From Spirochaetota bacterium (GTDB lineage: Bacteria; Spirochaetota; Brevinematia; DTOW01): DNA of 64,000 nt. Below the pieces are notes generated by a model that was not told the DNA's origin, searched no databases, and worked only from the letters and a program-made list of their open reading frames with translations. Shown in pieces: positions 36,799 to 45,743 of the stretch. The DNA lies in NCBI GenBank assembly GCA_025061835.1, contig JANXAC010000004.1, forward strand, positions 49,136-113,135. The letters are read 5' to 3'. Each line of letters starts with the position of its first letter. The first letter of the stretch is position 1. The position numbers were made by a program, and so were the translations under genes.

Positions 36799-37155
36799 AT
36801 GGTTCTCATAACTATCCTTTCGGTTCTTTTTGTAATAAATTCAATACTTCTAATAATAGTTGTTCTTCTTCAAAGTAGAGGAGGAGCAGAGATTGGTATT
36901 TTCGGCGGCAGCAACCTTATGAACCCATTCGGGTCAAGGGCAGGAGATGTATTATCAAACATTACAAGGGTGCTTGGTATATCCTTTATGGTTTTAGCGT
37001 TCCTGATATCCTTTGCTATCTCAAAATCAACCATAAAGACACCTATTCAGAAGCCACAGTCTGTTGAGCAACTACCACAGCAACCTACAGGAACACCTCA
37101 ACAACCTCTAGAGTCTCCTCAACAACTACCACAACAAACACCTACAACCCAATGA
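36799..37155 (+). CDS. secG: Preprotein translocase subunit SecG
   Basis: The 118-residue protein has two transmembrane helices (about residues 1-20 and 50-72) around the conserved loop VVLLQSRGGAEIGIFGGS. The rest of the family block, FGSRAGDVLSNITRVLG, follows. SecG assists SecYE in export. The last 45 residues are a Pro/Gln-rich tail that is not part of the family. Its ribosome binding site AAGGAG (36785-36790) overlaps the 3' end of the tRNA-Arg gene, so secG is probably released from a tRNA-containing transcript. The 3' end overlaps the convergent lipoprotein gene by 14 bases. Confidence 0.93.
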   Translation: MVLITILSVLFVINSILLIIVVLLQSRGGAEIGIFGGSNLMNPFGSRAGDVLSNITRVLGISFMVLAFLISFAISKSTIKTPIQKPQSVEQLPQQPTGTPQQPLESPQQLPQQTPTTQ

Positions 37156-39022
37156 GCCTTCTGATACTTCCAGTGTTTTCGTAAAACACTGGGATGAAAA
37201 TGTTTATCTGTTGATCAGCAATTGATATGCTACAATCCTTCCAAGAAGCGTATGTATACAGAGTGTAAGGTAATAGTTGGTCTCTTAATATACTTACACC
37301 TCTAAACTCAACTAGTCTTACTCTATCTTCTGTGCTTGGGGTTCTCTCAACTACGCAAAATATGCTACTTTCATTCCTTCTATCAACACACAGATCAACA
37401 AATCTTCCACTGAATGAATAATTGGTGATGTAAGAGAAGTTTGAAAAGATGATAATGTGAATTCTGTTGGTTTCGCCTACACCTAGGTAGGAGAAACCAT
37501 TATTAAGACTGGTTATAACTAGTTTGCTAACGTCGTTAAAGTTAGTAGTAAAAGTTATTCTGTTGTTTGTAAACAGCATAACTGTGTTGTCTTTGGATAC
37601 GGAATATAGTAGTCTGTCAATAGGGTATTTATCTACTCCAATCAAAGAACCACCTAGAAGGTTAGTTATAAAGTTGGTAGTCCTGTTTGATACATCAGTT
37701 ATAACAAGATGACCACTTTGAGTTAGTCTCAAAACGAATACTTTATTCGTTATTGAACAAAACTCAAAGTCCCTTACTAATCCTAGGTTAGCAAGTTGGT
37801 AATAGTTTGTTATTTGGTAGTTGGTTCTTATTATTAGATTTTCATCGTCTCTGATATGACCTAGTATAATTTTGCTTCCATCATGGATTGTTCTTAACTT
37901 ACCGCTTGGAGATGTAGTTATGGTTTGTTTTATTGTCTCTCTTTGAAAGTTATTTTCTTCTCTAGATATATGTGCTGTTGAGAAATTGTTTCTTATGAAG
38001 ACTAGGTAGATACCGTTTGATACAACTTCGGAATTGACAAAATAGTAATAGTAGTTGTTTATGATATTTATGTCTTGCGAGTAGAAATTTGCTACAACGA
38101 ATGGTATAACAACGATAGAAGAAGTATTACCAGCTTCGTCTTTGCTATAAAACACTATATTGTTAGTTCCATTGTTTATTAGAAAAGTGTCCAACACAAG
38201 GAAATTAGTCCCATTCGTAGTGGTAAATGTATTTGTGAGCCCGCCGTAAGCCAGGTAAGTTTGTGTAGCATTTGTATCAATCACTACCACGGGTATTGTG
38301 AATTGAGAGCCGTATGCGTAGGAGTTGCTACTTAAAAGAACGGTTATGTTTGGAGGTGTTAGGTCAAAAACGAATTGTAAAGTATTCGTTATCTCATCTA
38401 CTACGACTGTTAGTGTGTTAGTTGTGAATTCGTCAAATCTAGTTGTCTCAAGTTCTAAAACGATGTTTCTAACAGAATTAGTGTTGAGATAAAGATGATT
38501 ATTGGTGTATATTTTGAGAGATGAGTAGTTTGTTGAAGTTATTTGTATAGAGACTAGAAAATTAGTGTTTGTTGTGACTATACCTCTGTGAGACACTATA
38601 ACTTGTAAAGAGTTTGATATGTAATATCTATAGGTTTTGTTTTCTGACTTATTTTTTAGGCTATCTTCAGCATAGACTATTATGTTGAGAGGTCCGTTAG
38701 TTAAGTCGTAAGTGTTCACTTCAAACCCCCAGTCTGATGAGTTTGAGAATATGAGGTTAGTTAATCCAAAACTTACATAAGTTATCGTGCTACTGTCATC
38801 TTCTGTTCTACCGATGAATGAGACTCTTCCGCTGATTACTGAGAGACTAATTGGTGAGATTATGTATGGGTTTGGAGGGTTGTTATCAAAATATATGCTT
38901 GAGTTAGTTTCTAGTTCTTTATAGTTTTCAATTCTGAAGTTACAACTATGAATTAGTAGTGTTAGAAGTAATATTAAGTATGTTTTATCTCTCAACGAAT
39001 GTTGAGACGAAGTAGGTTTCAT
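37142..39022 (-). CDS. Large Asn/Thr-rich lipoprotein with Ig-like and propeller-like regions
   Basis: The 626-residue protein begins with a lipoprotein signal ending LLIHSC (Cys27). The ATG at 39022 lies inside the end of rlpA; a TTG nearer the hydrophobic core would also give a lipoprotein signal, so the start is unsure. Residues 40-310 contain repeated Ig-like beta segments of the kind GPLNIIVYAEDSLKNKS and NNIVFYSKDEAGNTS. Residues 340-626 form a strand-rich, possibly propeller-like region. Composition is rich in Asn, Thr, Ser and Tyr, typical of surface-exposed bacterial proteins. Its architecture resembles that of the 26997-29600 protein. No function can be named. Confidence 0.7.
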   Translation of the reverse strand: MKPTSSQHSLRDKTYLILLLTLLIHSCNFRIENYKELETNSSIYFDNNPPNPYIISPISLSVISGRVSFIGRTEDDSSTITYVSFGLTNLIFSNSSDWGFEVNTYDLTNGPLNIIVYAEDSLKNKSENKTYRYYISNSLQVIVSHRGIVTTNTNFLVSIQITSTNYSSLKIYTNNHLYLNTNSVRNIVLELETTRFDEFTTNTLTVVVDEITNTLQFVFDLTPPNITVLLSSNSYAYGSQFTIPVVVIDTNATQTYLAYGGLTNTFTTTNGTNFLVLDTFLINNGTNNIVFYSKDEAGNTSSIVVIPFVVANFYSQDINIINNYYYYFVNSEVVSNGIYLVFIRNNFSTAHISREENNFQRETIKQTITTSPSGKLRTIHDGSKIILGHIRDDENLIIRTNYQITNYYQLANLGLVRDFEFCSITNKVFVLRLTQSGHLVITDVSNRTTNFITNLLGGSLIGVDKYPIDRLLYSVSKDNTVMLFTNNRITFTTNFNDVSKLVITSLNNGFSYLGVGETNRIHIIIFSNFSYITNYSFSGRFVDLCVDRRNESSIFCVVERTPSTEDRVRLVEFRGVSILRDQLLPYTLYTYASWKDCSISIADQQINIFIPVFYENTGSIRRLIGL

Positions 39023-39671
39023 AGCCTTTTTGTTTCAAGGTATCCCGCACTTTCATAGCAGTATCTTTGTCTGAATAGTCTCCAACCCTTACTCTGTTGA
39101 AGATTATGTTTCCAACAACTTTTTCAGTTATGTAGGAATTATTGAAACCATCTTTTCTGAGTTTATCAAGCAAGTTCTGTGCTAGTGTTCTGTTGGTAAA
39201 AGCGCCAACCTGCACGGCGAACTCGTATGCTTTTTTAGTATCAAACGAGTAGTATTCACCTATCATTTTGTTGTATTCGTCTTCTGAAAATTTACCATCT
39301 CCAAGTTTAATAATCTTAACTCTGGCGAAGGTAATACCATCTCTTATCATATCCAGTTCTTGTGCTGATTTCTTTGAAATGTCAAGTATTCTACCTTCTA
39401 CAAAAGGACCTCTGTCATTAACCATCACAACAACATACTTACCATTTTTAGTATTCATAATCTCAAGTATTGTCCCAAACGGTAGCGTTCTGCTAGCACA
39501 GGTGTATTTGTTTGGGTCAAAGATTGCACCACTTGCAGTTTTTCTACCTGCGAATTCTTCCCCGTAGTAGGAGATATTGCCATAGAAATATTCTTCCTGA
39601 CCAAAACTGATCAGTGACAGCATGAGAAAAGAAATGAAACCTGAGATGAATATTGACCCATAGAATTTCAT
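38985..39671 (-). CDS. rlpA: RlpA-family septal lytic transglycosylase-like protein
   Basis: The 228-residue product has a signal peptide, then a double-psi beta-barrel (YFYGNISYYGEEFAGRKTAS, TCASRTLPFGTILE, and the active-site stretch VNDRGPFVEGRILDISKKSA with the conserved Asp). A C-terminal SPOR domain (about residues 145-228, FAVQVGAFTNRTLAQNLLDK, VRVGDYSDKDTAMKVRDTL) would bind denuded septal peptidoglycan. RlpA acts at the division site or in cell-end remodelling. It overlaps the following lipoprotein gene by 38 bases, suggesting co-transcription. Confidence 0.9.
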   Translation of the reverse strand: MKFYGSIFISGFISFLMLSLISFGQEEYFYGNISYYGEEFAGRKTASGAIFDPNKYTCASRTLPFGTILEIMNTKNGKYVVVMVNDRGPFVEGRILDISKKSAQELDMIRDGITFARVKIIKLGDGKFSEDEYNKMIGEYYSFDTKKAYEFAVQVGAFTNRTLAQNLLDKLRKDGFNNSYITEKVVGNIIFNRVRVGDYSDKDTAMKVRDTLKQKGYETYFVSTFVER

Positions 39672-40008
39672 AAAGACAATAATAAATATCGGGTAGAATG
39701 AATTTCAACACCATTCAACGAATAAATCCAAACTCTAAAATTTGCAACTAGGATGAGTTTTCTTCTTTCTTTCGCAGTATCTATTAGGACTGATTAAATG
39801 CTCTTTCTTAATAAGCGCTTAAGTCTGGTGTGAAGTGAAACTTTTGGATTAGCAAATAATGTATAGAACCTAAGTAATTGAATAAGTAAAGAGCCTAGGG
39901 TTTTACCTACTCTCCTAGTGTAGATAGGAATTTATTGGTTCTAATTCCCTTGTAGTTGAAAAATTTTTTGTGTATCATAAAACATTGAGTACTATTAGGA
40001 GATTCTTT
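39672..40008. other. Divergent spacer upstream of rlpA and the LeuA-like gene
   Basis: No gene is supported here. A GTG at 39970 would extend the next gene by 13 residues but lacks a ribosome binding site. The promoters of both divergent genes should be in this stretch; I see no convincing pair of boxes. Confidence 0.45.
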
Positions 40009-41385
40009 ATGGACAAGAAAGTTAAATGGAGTCAGTTTTCAGGTTTGAGGTTGAGAAAAGAATATGAGACAGACTATACAAAACAAGAATACTATAAGGA
40101 TATTTTCCCGTATAATGAACCTCCAATAATAGAGTTTGACAATCTCATTCCACCTCAACACATTCCCGATGAGATTTGGGTAACAGATACAACATTTAGA
40201 GATGGGCAACAGGCGCGAGACCCATATACTGTCAAGCAGACTGTTGATATATACAATCTTCTGGTTAGGTTAGATAATGGTAGTGGTATAATAAAGGAGA
40301 CTGAGTTCTTCCTATACACACACAAGGATAAGGAAGCGGTTTCAAAGTGTATGGAACTTAATGCTAGTTATCCTAGGATTACGGGGTGGGTTAGGGCTAA
40401 TGAAAAAGAGATACATATTCCTATAGGTATGGGTATAAAGAAGACTGGTATTCTTACATCAGTCTCTGATTATCATATATATAGAAAACTGAACCTTGAC
40501 AGGAAGAAAGCGGAAGAGATGTATCTTTCTGTTGTTAGGAAGGCTGCTGAGATTGGGTATTCTGAAGTTAGATGCCATTTTGAGGATATAACTAGGGCGG
40601 ACATATTTGGTTTTGTGATACCTTTCGCGCAGAAACTTATGAAGATAATGGATGATAGTGGTATGAAGATAACGATAAGGATTTGTGATACGATGGGGTA
40701 TGGCGTTCCGTTTCCGACTGCTTCTTTGCCTAGAGGTATTCCTAAGTTGATCTACTACTTAAGAGAGGAAGCGGGAGTTCCTTCGGAGCTACTGGAGATG
40801 CATATGCATAACGATTTTGGGGTTGTTATTGCTAACTCGGTAGCAGGATGGCTTTATGGTGCTTCCTCAATAAACGCGTCACTTCTGGGGACTGGGGAGC
40901 GAACAGGCAATACTCCTCTTGAACAGACAATATTCTGGTATTACGCCATAAAAGGTAATGTTAAAAAAATGAATTTGAGAGTTATAACCGAGATAAAAGA
41001 ATACTACGAAAAAGAGATAGGTGAGAAGATTGACGCTCAAAAGCCGTTCGTAGGTGAATACTTTAATGTGACGAGAGCAGGGATACACGCAGATGGTCTT
41101 ATGAAAGATCCTGAGATCTACAATATATTTGACACTGAAAAAATTCTTGGTAGAAAACCTCAAGTAATAATAACCGACAAATCTGGTAGTGCCGGTGTTG
41201 CCTACTGGATCAATGCTTTCTTCAATCTGGAGAATAGTAATAGACTTTCAAAGGATCACAAAGGTGTAAAAGCCATCTATGAGGAGATAGTAAAGATGTA
41301 TGAAGAAGGCAAGACAGGTTCTGTCAAGACCGAAGAGATGATCAGACTAGTCAAAAAATACCTTCCAGAACTTGTAAAGGAATAG
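40009..41385 (+). CDS. LeuA/homocitrate/Re-citrate synthase-like acyltransferase
   Basis: AGGAG (39997-40001), seven bases upstream, fixes the ATG. The 458-residue protein is a DRE-TIM metallolyase: motif TDTTFRDGQQAR holds the catalytic Arg and metal Asp, and HMHNDFGVVIANSVAGWLYG holds the HxH metal ligands and Asn. The later GTGERTGNTPLEQ is family-wide. It adds an acetyl group to a 2-oxoacid. The N-terminal FSGLRLRKEYE and the DRE motif written FRDGQQ resemble the branch that includes clostridial Re-citrate synthase rather than standard LeuA. There is no LeuA-type C-terminal regulatory domain and no leu or lys neighbour. The substrate is therefore an open question. Confidence 0.82.
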   Translation: MDKKVKWSQFSGLRLRKEYETDYTKQEYYKDIFPYNEPPIIEFDNLIPPQHIPDEIWVTDTTFRDGQQARDPYTVKQTVDIYNLLVRLDNGSGIIKETEFFLYTHKDKEAVSKCMELNASYPRITGWVRANEKEIHIPIGMGIKKTGILTSVSDYHIYRKLNLDRKKAEEMYLSVVRKAAEIGYSEVRCHFEDITRADIFGFVIPFAQKLMKIMDDSGMKITIRICDTMGYGVPFPTASLPRGIPKLIYYLREEAGVPSELLEMHMHNDFGVVIANSVAGWLYGASSINASLLGTGERTGNTPLEQTIFWYYAIKGNVKKMNLRVITEIKEYYEKEIGEKIDAQKPFVGEYFNVTRAGIHADGLMKDPEIYNIFDTEKILGRKPQVIITDKSGSAGVAYWINAFFNLENSNRLSKDHKGVKAIYEEIVKMYEEGKTGSVKTEEMIRLVKKYLPELVKE

Positions 41386-41416
41386 ATATGTTATCTTCTA
41401 ACATACTTACCAGTTT

Positions 41417-42190
41417 ATGCTTTCTGTTGTAGGTGTTAACGAAATATCCCTAGAAGTTATTAAAAGACTCAATGTATCTTACATAGTGGGGCCCTATGTT
41501 TATACTATATCGGATAAACATATAAACGAAGGAATAAGCTACTTAAATCTACCTTACATCATTCCGAAGCAAACAAATATAGTTATTGATCTAACGCTAA
41601 ACAGGATTTCATCGCTTATGATAAGTGACTTCGCTATAAAGGAGAATAAAGCATTGGTTTCTTTGATACTATATCAGGATAGTGTCATCGTTAAAAATGT
41701 TCGAAAGAATAGCTGTGTTCGCTGTTTAAGTGAGAATACTAACTCAATTTCAAACTATCTCTTAATCAAGGATAGAATACCTAGTAATGATGTTGTTTCT
41801 GAACTTATTTCAAAGTCAATAGAGACAGGTAAAAGCTATTTGATAACTGGAGGTGATATTGAAGAGTTTGTTTTTGAAAAGGGCTGTGGATCCTGTAGGG
41901 ATAGAGATTATGTGTTTCTAAGTGGTGAATATGGTGAAATGGTCAATGAGAACTGTAATGATAACTCTTCAATTGTCTTCCCAATAGATGATAGAGATAT
42001 TGATATACGGTATCTATCGCAACTTTTTGTTAAAAACGGGATTAAGATACTTGAAGAAACAGATGACTATGTAAGTTTCGCATTTGAAGACAAGAATATG
42101 TTCCTTTTTAGGAATGGTAGGTTGATGATATCAAACGTTAAATCCAAGCAGGAAGCAGAATATATTTACAGAATATATGTGGGTAGTTAA
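41417..42190 (+). CDS. Shortened ThiF/MoeB (E1-like) protein lacking the adenylation motifs
   Basis: The 257-residue protein keeps the outer shell of ThiF/MoeB-type E1 enzymes. Zinc-type Cys pairs are CVRC (about residues 96-99) and CGSC (about 157-160). The C-terminal part, SIVFPIDDRDIDIRYLSQL to NMFLFRNGRLMISN and AEYIYRIYVG, follows the tail common to bacterial ThiF-like proteins. What is missing is the start: the GxGGxG nucleotide loop is reduced to VVGVNEIS, and the usual Arg and Asp of the adenylation site are absent, leaving about 80 fewer residues than the family. It probably cannot adenylate a sulfur carrier. No Shine-Dalgarno site precedes the ATG. It overlaps the convergent ATPase gene by four bases. 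Confidence 0.6.
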   Translation: MLSVVGVNEISLEVIKRLNVSYIVGPYVYTISDKHINEGISYLNLPYIIPKQTNIVIDLTLNRISSLMISDFAIKENKALVSLILYQDSVIVKNVRKNSCVRCLSENTNSISNYLLIKDRIPSNDVVSELISKSIETGKSYLITGGDIEEFVFEKGCGSCRDRDYVFLSGEYGEMVNENCNDNSSIVFPIDDRDIDIRYLSQLFVKNGIKILEETDDYVSFAFEDKNMFLFRNGRLMISNVKSKQEAEYIYRIYVGS

Positions 42191-43032
42191 GCAATGAAAG
42201 GTATGTACTGAGACTTTTCTCTGTTTATGAAAACACCAGTTGTCCTACCTTTGTCTTTTATCATAAACATATCAGAGAGAGTTTTTATCATCATTATACC
42301 TCTGCCAGTTGGTTTATCATGACTGAAAGATATATTAACCTGTGATAAGTTAAATCCTTCACCTTGGTCTGATACTATCACGTGAAGACCGTTGTTGCTA
42401 ATCAAAGTTTCTACTTTTATGACTTTATTTCCAGAAAACTTGCTTCCGTGTTCAAGTGAGTTATCAAAAACTTCATAAAGAACTGTTTTTGTCCTCCAAA
42501 AATCTTCTTCGGAGAAATCGATCATTTTGTCAAGGATTCTGGAAATATATAACTCAACATTCTTAACATCAGATCTCAAGAAGGAAACTTCCTGGAAGTA
42601 GTAAAAGTCTCTTTTTGAAAGTACTGTGATGTTTCTAGGTCCCAAGATTTTGGTCAGTGAGCTTATAAGGTCCTGTGGTTTTATTGTATCGGAAATGAAA
42701 GATATGCGTTTTATTAATATTCTGGAAAGTTTTGTATCCTCAATCAGTATCAGTTTATCAAAGTTCGGGAATAGATCTAGAATTCCTAGGGATCTGCCGA
42801 CATAAACCTTACCTTTTGAAACGAGAGCAAATGAGAATGGTTTTGACCTCAACAGGTCAAGGTGTATTGAATCGTCGTCCAGTTTTATGTCAAAAACTAT
42901 GCTACCAGAGAAGACTAGAATGTTTTGAGAAGGGCGAAATGTTACTTTGAAGTCTGATGTTGTAGTGATCCAATACTTCATATTTTTCAAAACTTTTGAT
43001 AAAGGTATTGAAAAAACATTTGTCTTATACAT
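42187..43032 (-). CDS. RsbW-like ATPase domain protein (anti-sigma or phosphotransfer type)
   Basis: The 281-residue protein ends in a GHKL/HATPase_c domain (about residues 155-270): N-box VLYEVFDNSLEHGSKF, G1 VSDQGEGFN, and GRGIMMIKTLSDMF. This matches the RsbW/SpoIIAB serine kinase family that controls anti-sigma antagonists. Residues 1-140 form a separate region without a familiar domain; it has beta-strand character. The ATG overlaps the pgsA stop region by eight bases, so it belongs to the ricT-pgsA operon. No STAS-domain partner is adjacent, but a sigma factor lies at 1746-2288. Confidence 0.75.
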   Translation of the reverse strand: MYKTNVFSIPLSKVLKNMKYWITTTSDFKVTFRPSQNILVFSGSIVFDIKLDDDSIHLDLLRSKPFSFALVSKGKVYVGRSLGILDLFPNFDKLILIEDTKLSRILIKRISFISDTIKPQDLISSLTKILGPRNITVLSKRDFYYFQEVSFLRSDVKNVELYISRILDKMIDFSEEDFWRTKTVLYEVFDNSLEHGSKFSGNKVIKVETLISNNGLHVIVSDQGEGFNLSQVNISFSHDKPTGRGIMMIKTLSDMFMIKDKGRTTGVFINREKSQYIPFIA

Positions 43033-43579
43033 TTTCTACTCTACCTAGAGTTTTAAAGTATATGATTAGGTAATATATCCCTGATATAAACACACTTATT
43101 ATGATGAATATTTCAATCTTCATTATTATTCTTGTGTCAATCATTCCTATAAGTGATATTAGAGATAGAGTATAAAACACGAATAGCATCAGAGTAACAA
43201 TCTTGCCTACAACAGATGCTTGTCTAATTGTTTTTGTGTTTCTTATCATTTTTGTAGAGAATAATGATATTAGTAGGTCTCTTGTAATTACAACAATGGG
43301 AAAGAATATAGATACGACATCCTGCTGATAGAATGTTATTGCAAGAGCGGTTGATAGTATCTTATCACCGAGAGGGTCCAGTATCTTTCCCCAATCTGAT
43401 ACTTGGTTGAACATTCTTGCGATTATACCGTCAACGGCATCGGAAACATAGGCAATGATAAGTATTATCAGAGCATATAGGTAGTAGTTTTCACCTAACC
43501 ATATCAGATACACTATTGGTATCGTTGAGTAAATTCTTAATATTGATATTATGTTTGGTATGGTGAAAAAATTGTTCAT
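43025..43579 (-). CDS. pgsA: CDP-diacylglycerol--glycerol-3-phosphate 3-phosphatidyltransferase
   Basis: The 184-residue membrane enzyme makes phosphatidylglycerol phosphate, which PgpA (23246-23746) then dephosphorylates. The CDP-alcohol phosphatidyltransferase motif is complete: DAVDGIIARMFNQVSDWGKI followed by LDPLGDK, giving D-x2-DG-x2-AR-x8-G-x3-D-x3-D. Start NNFFTIPNIISILRIYSTIP is also typical, and about five transmembrane helices follow. The ATG overlaps the ricT stop by four bases (ATGA), so they are translationally coupled. Confidence 0.94.
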   Translation of the reverse strand: MNNFFTIPNIISILRIYSTIPIVYLIWLGENYYLYALIILIIAYVSDAVDGIIARMFNQVSDWGKILDPLGDKILSTALAITFYQQDVVSIFFPIVVITRDLLISLFSTKMIRNTKTIRQASVVGKIVTLMLFVFYTLSLISLIGMIDTRIIMKIEIFIIISVFISGIYYLIIYFKTLGRVENV

Positions 43580-44268
43580 ACAACGTTTTCTAGAATCTTA
43601 TTAACATTGGTTTTACTACACGAGCATACATGCTTGCCATTCTTATACAGATCGGACTCATACGATAGACAGCAGAGTAGCTTTCCGCAAGGACCTATCG
43701 TTTTAGCGTTAATTTCAGATAAGTTTTGTTCTCGGACCATACTTGCTGTTATATGTTGCTTGAGATGGTAAAAACTTGAACAGCAACATTCTCTACCGCA
43801 TATTCCTATCCCCCCCTTCAGTTTAAAACCTTCTCTTGAGGAGATTTGTCTCATCTCTATCCTAGTTTTATAAATACTTGCTAACTCTTTGACTGTTTCC
43901 CTAAAGTCAATTCTAGTGTCTGAAATGTAGTTTATAATCAGTTTTGTTCCGTCTAGCATAAAGTAGCATCCGATAAAATGGATATCAGGGTGATATTTTT
44001 TTAGGATACCTTTTATCTTTGGGTCTTCTAACTGGTCTTTCTTTCTGTTTGCGTTAAAAGTTTGGATGTCTTTTTCAGTCGCTTTTGATAGAACCTTCAT
44101 CGTTTCGTTTGCTTTCAGTTCAACTCTGTTGGATAAGACTTTTCCCATATCATTACCATACTTTGTCTCTACTATTACATAATCTCCAAACTTAACATCA
44201 AGTTCGTTGCTTAAATAGAAAGGCATAACAGTGTTGTTAAAAAACAGTTTTACAAAAACATGGTTCAT
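43576..44268 (-). CDS. ricT: PSP1/RicT (YaaT) family protein
   Basis: The 230-residue protein has a PSP1 domain with the Cys-rich block GGIGICGRECCCSSFYH and TIGPCGKLLCCLSYE, which in RicT coordinates an Fe-S cluster. In Bacillus RicT belongs to the RicAFT complex that steers RNase Y-dependent mRNA processing and phosphorelay. FGDYVIVETKYGNDMGKVL at the N-terminus is also family-wide. RicA and RicF are not nearby. The gene is the first of an operon with pgsA and an RsbW-like ATPase; no Shine-Dalgarno site is clear. Confidence 0.9.
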   Translation of the reverse strand: MNHVFVKLFFNNTVMPFYLSNELDVKFGDYVIVETKYGNDMGKVLSNRVELKANETMKVLSKATEKDIQTFNANRKKDQLEDPKIKGILKKYHPDIHFIGCYFMLDGTKLIINYISDTRIDFRETVKELASIYKTRIEMRQISSREGFKLKGGIGICGRECCCSSFYHLKQHITASMVREQNLSEINAKTIGPCGKLLCCLSYESDLYKNGKHVCSCSKTNVNKILENVV

Positions 44269-44501
44269 AATTATCTAAATTTAAGTATCAGAAACATATC
44301 GTTCCTGTTTCAAATTAAAAAGGAATATGGATAATGGCTTAAATATATTATCTTAAATGGATTTTGTAAGATCTATAATTAACGGAACTATTTATGTTTT
44401 GAATTTCTGGTGAGGAAAAATGTTTTTATCTACTGAGTTTGAGTATTTTATCTTGCGAAGTAGCTTGATGCTTTTAGATAATTCAAATTAAGGAGGGGAA
44501 C

Positions 44502-45620
44502 TTGTTTAGGGATAATGGTCTGATCCTTTTGTCTATTGATCTTCAGATATTTGCTGAAGAGGATGAAGGCAGGACATTGGAACCTACTGAATATCGTTTG
44601 CGAAAAGCAAGGGAAGAAGGTAACATTCCTCAATCGCAGGACCTTGCGAGTGGTATAGTCTTGCTACTTATGTTCTGGGCTATATCGTTTATGGCAATGA
44701 ATATATTTCGTGGAGTGTATGAGTTATTCAATGTAGCGATTGAAACCATTGGTTCAAAGGAAATCAGCGTAAGTAGTATAAATAATCTGATTTTCATATC
44801 GGGTAGGGTTGTTTTGGGTTTCTTGCTACCATTACTACTCCTAGCAGTTTTTGCGAGTATCCTAAGTCATGGGCTTCAAACGAGGTTTAGTTTCTCTTGG
44901 AAGAAGATTATGCCTGAATTTAGAAGAGTCTTTGATATACCTAGAAACTTCAAAAGGGTTTTCTTCTCAAGAGATGCTTTCTTTAACCTAATAAAAACGA
45001 TTGTGAAGATGGTTGTTATTAGTGTCGCACTGTATTTTGTAATATCTTCAGAAATAGAGAATTTCAAGAGAATTATGTTTAATGAACCTATGCAGGGATT
45101 TTTTTATGTCGCCTCGTTTTCATTCAAAGTTGCTAATGTAGCAGTTGTAGCGTTGTTGATATTCAGTATATTTGACTATCTATATCAGAGATGGAGTTTT
45201 AGAAGATCCTTAAGGATGACACCTAGAGAGTTGAAGCAGGAGATAAAGGAATTTGAGGGAGACCCACAGATTAGAGCGAGAATAAGGGAGCTTGAGCAGC
45301 AGATTCTACAAAGAAGGTCGTTGAGAGAAGTTCCTACATCAGATGTTGTAATAACAAACCCGACTCACTACTCGGTAGCACTCAAATACGACGCTTCTTA
45401 TATGAACGCACCTACAGTAGTAGCCAAAGGTATTGATGCTCTAGCATTACAGATAAGAAAGATAGCAGAGGAAAATGGGGTTGAGATTGTTGAAAATAGA
45501 CCACTTGCTAGAGCACTCTACTATTCTGTTGATATAGGTGAGGAGATACCGCCAGAATATTATTCAATAGTTGCTAATATACTGTCGGTAGTCTATAAGA
45601 AGAAAGGAAAGGTCATCTGA
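44502..45620 (+). CDS. flhB: Flagellar biosynthesis protein FlhB
   Basis: The start codon is TTG: AGGAGG (44491-44496) lies five bases upstream, and no in-frame ATG fits. The 372-residue protein begins with the FlhB signature EDEGRTLEPTEYRLRKAREEG, followed by four transmembrane helices (about residues 45-235). A cytoplasmic domain then holds the autocleavage motif N286-P-T-H289 (VITNPTHYSVALKY), and PLARALYYSVDIGEEIP follows. FlhB switches the export apparatus between rod/hook and filament substrates. No other flagellar export gene is adjacent, which is unusual since flhB normally sits with fliPQR and flhA. Confidence 0.95.
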   Translation: MFRDNGLILLSIDLQIFAEEDEGRTLEPTEYRLRKAREEGNIPQSQDLASGIVLLLMFWAISFMAMNIFRGVYELFNVAIETIGSKEISVSSINNLIFISGRVVLGFLLPLLLLAVFASILSHGLQTRFSFSWKKIMPEFRRVFDIPRNFKRVFFSRDAFFNLIKTIVKMVVISVALYFVISSEIENFKRIMFNEPMQGFFYVASFSFKVANVAVVALLIFSIFDYLYQRWSFRRSLRMTPRELKQEIKEFEGDPQIRARIRELEQQILQRRSLREVPTSDVVITNPTHYSVALKYDASYMNAPTVVAKGIDALALQIRKIAEENGVEIVENRPLARALYYSVDIGEEIPPEYYSIVANILSVVYKKKGKVI

Positions 45621-45743
45621 AGCGTTTTTTAAGACTGGTTTGTTAGGATCAGGAAAGGATGTTAATTTTTAGGACTTTCAACAGTTTTTTGGTAGTTTGA
45701 AAAAAAATTACTATTTTATTGATAATTAGGTTAAAAGCATTAT

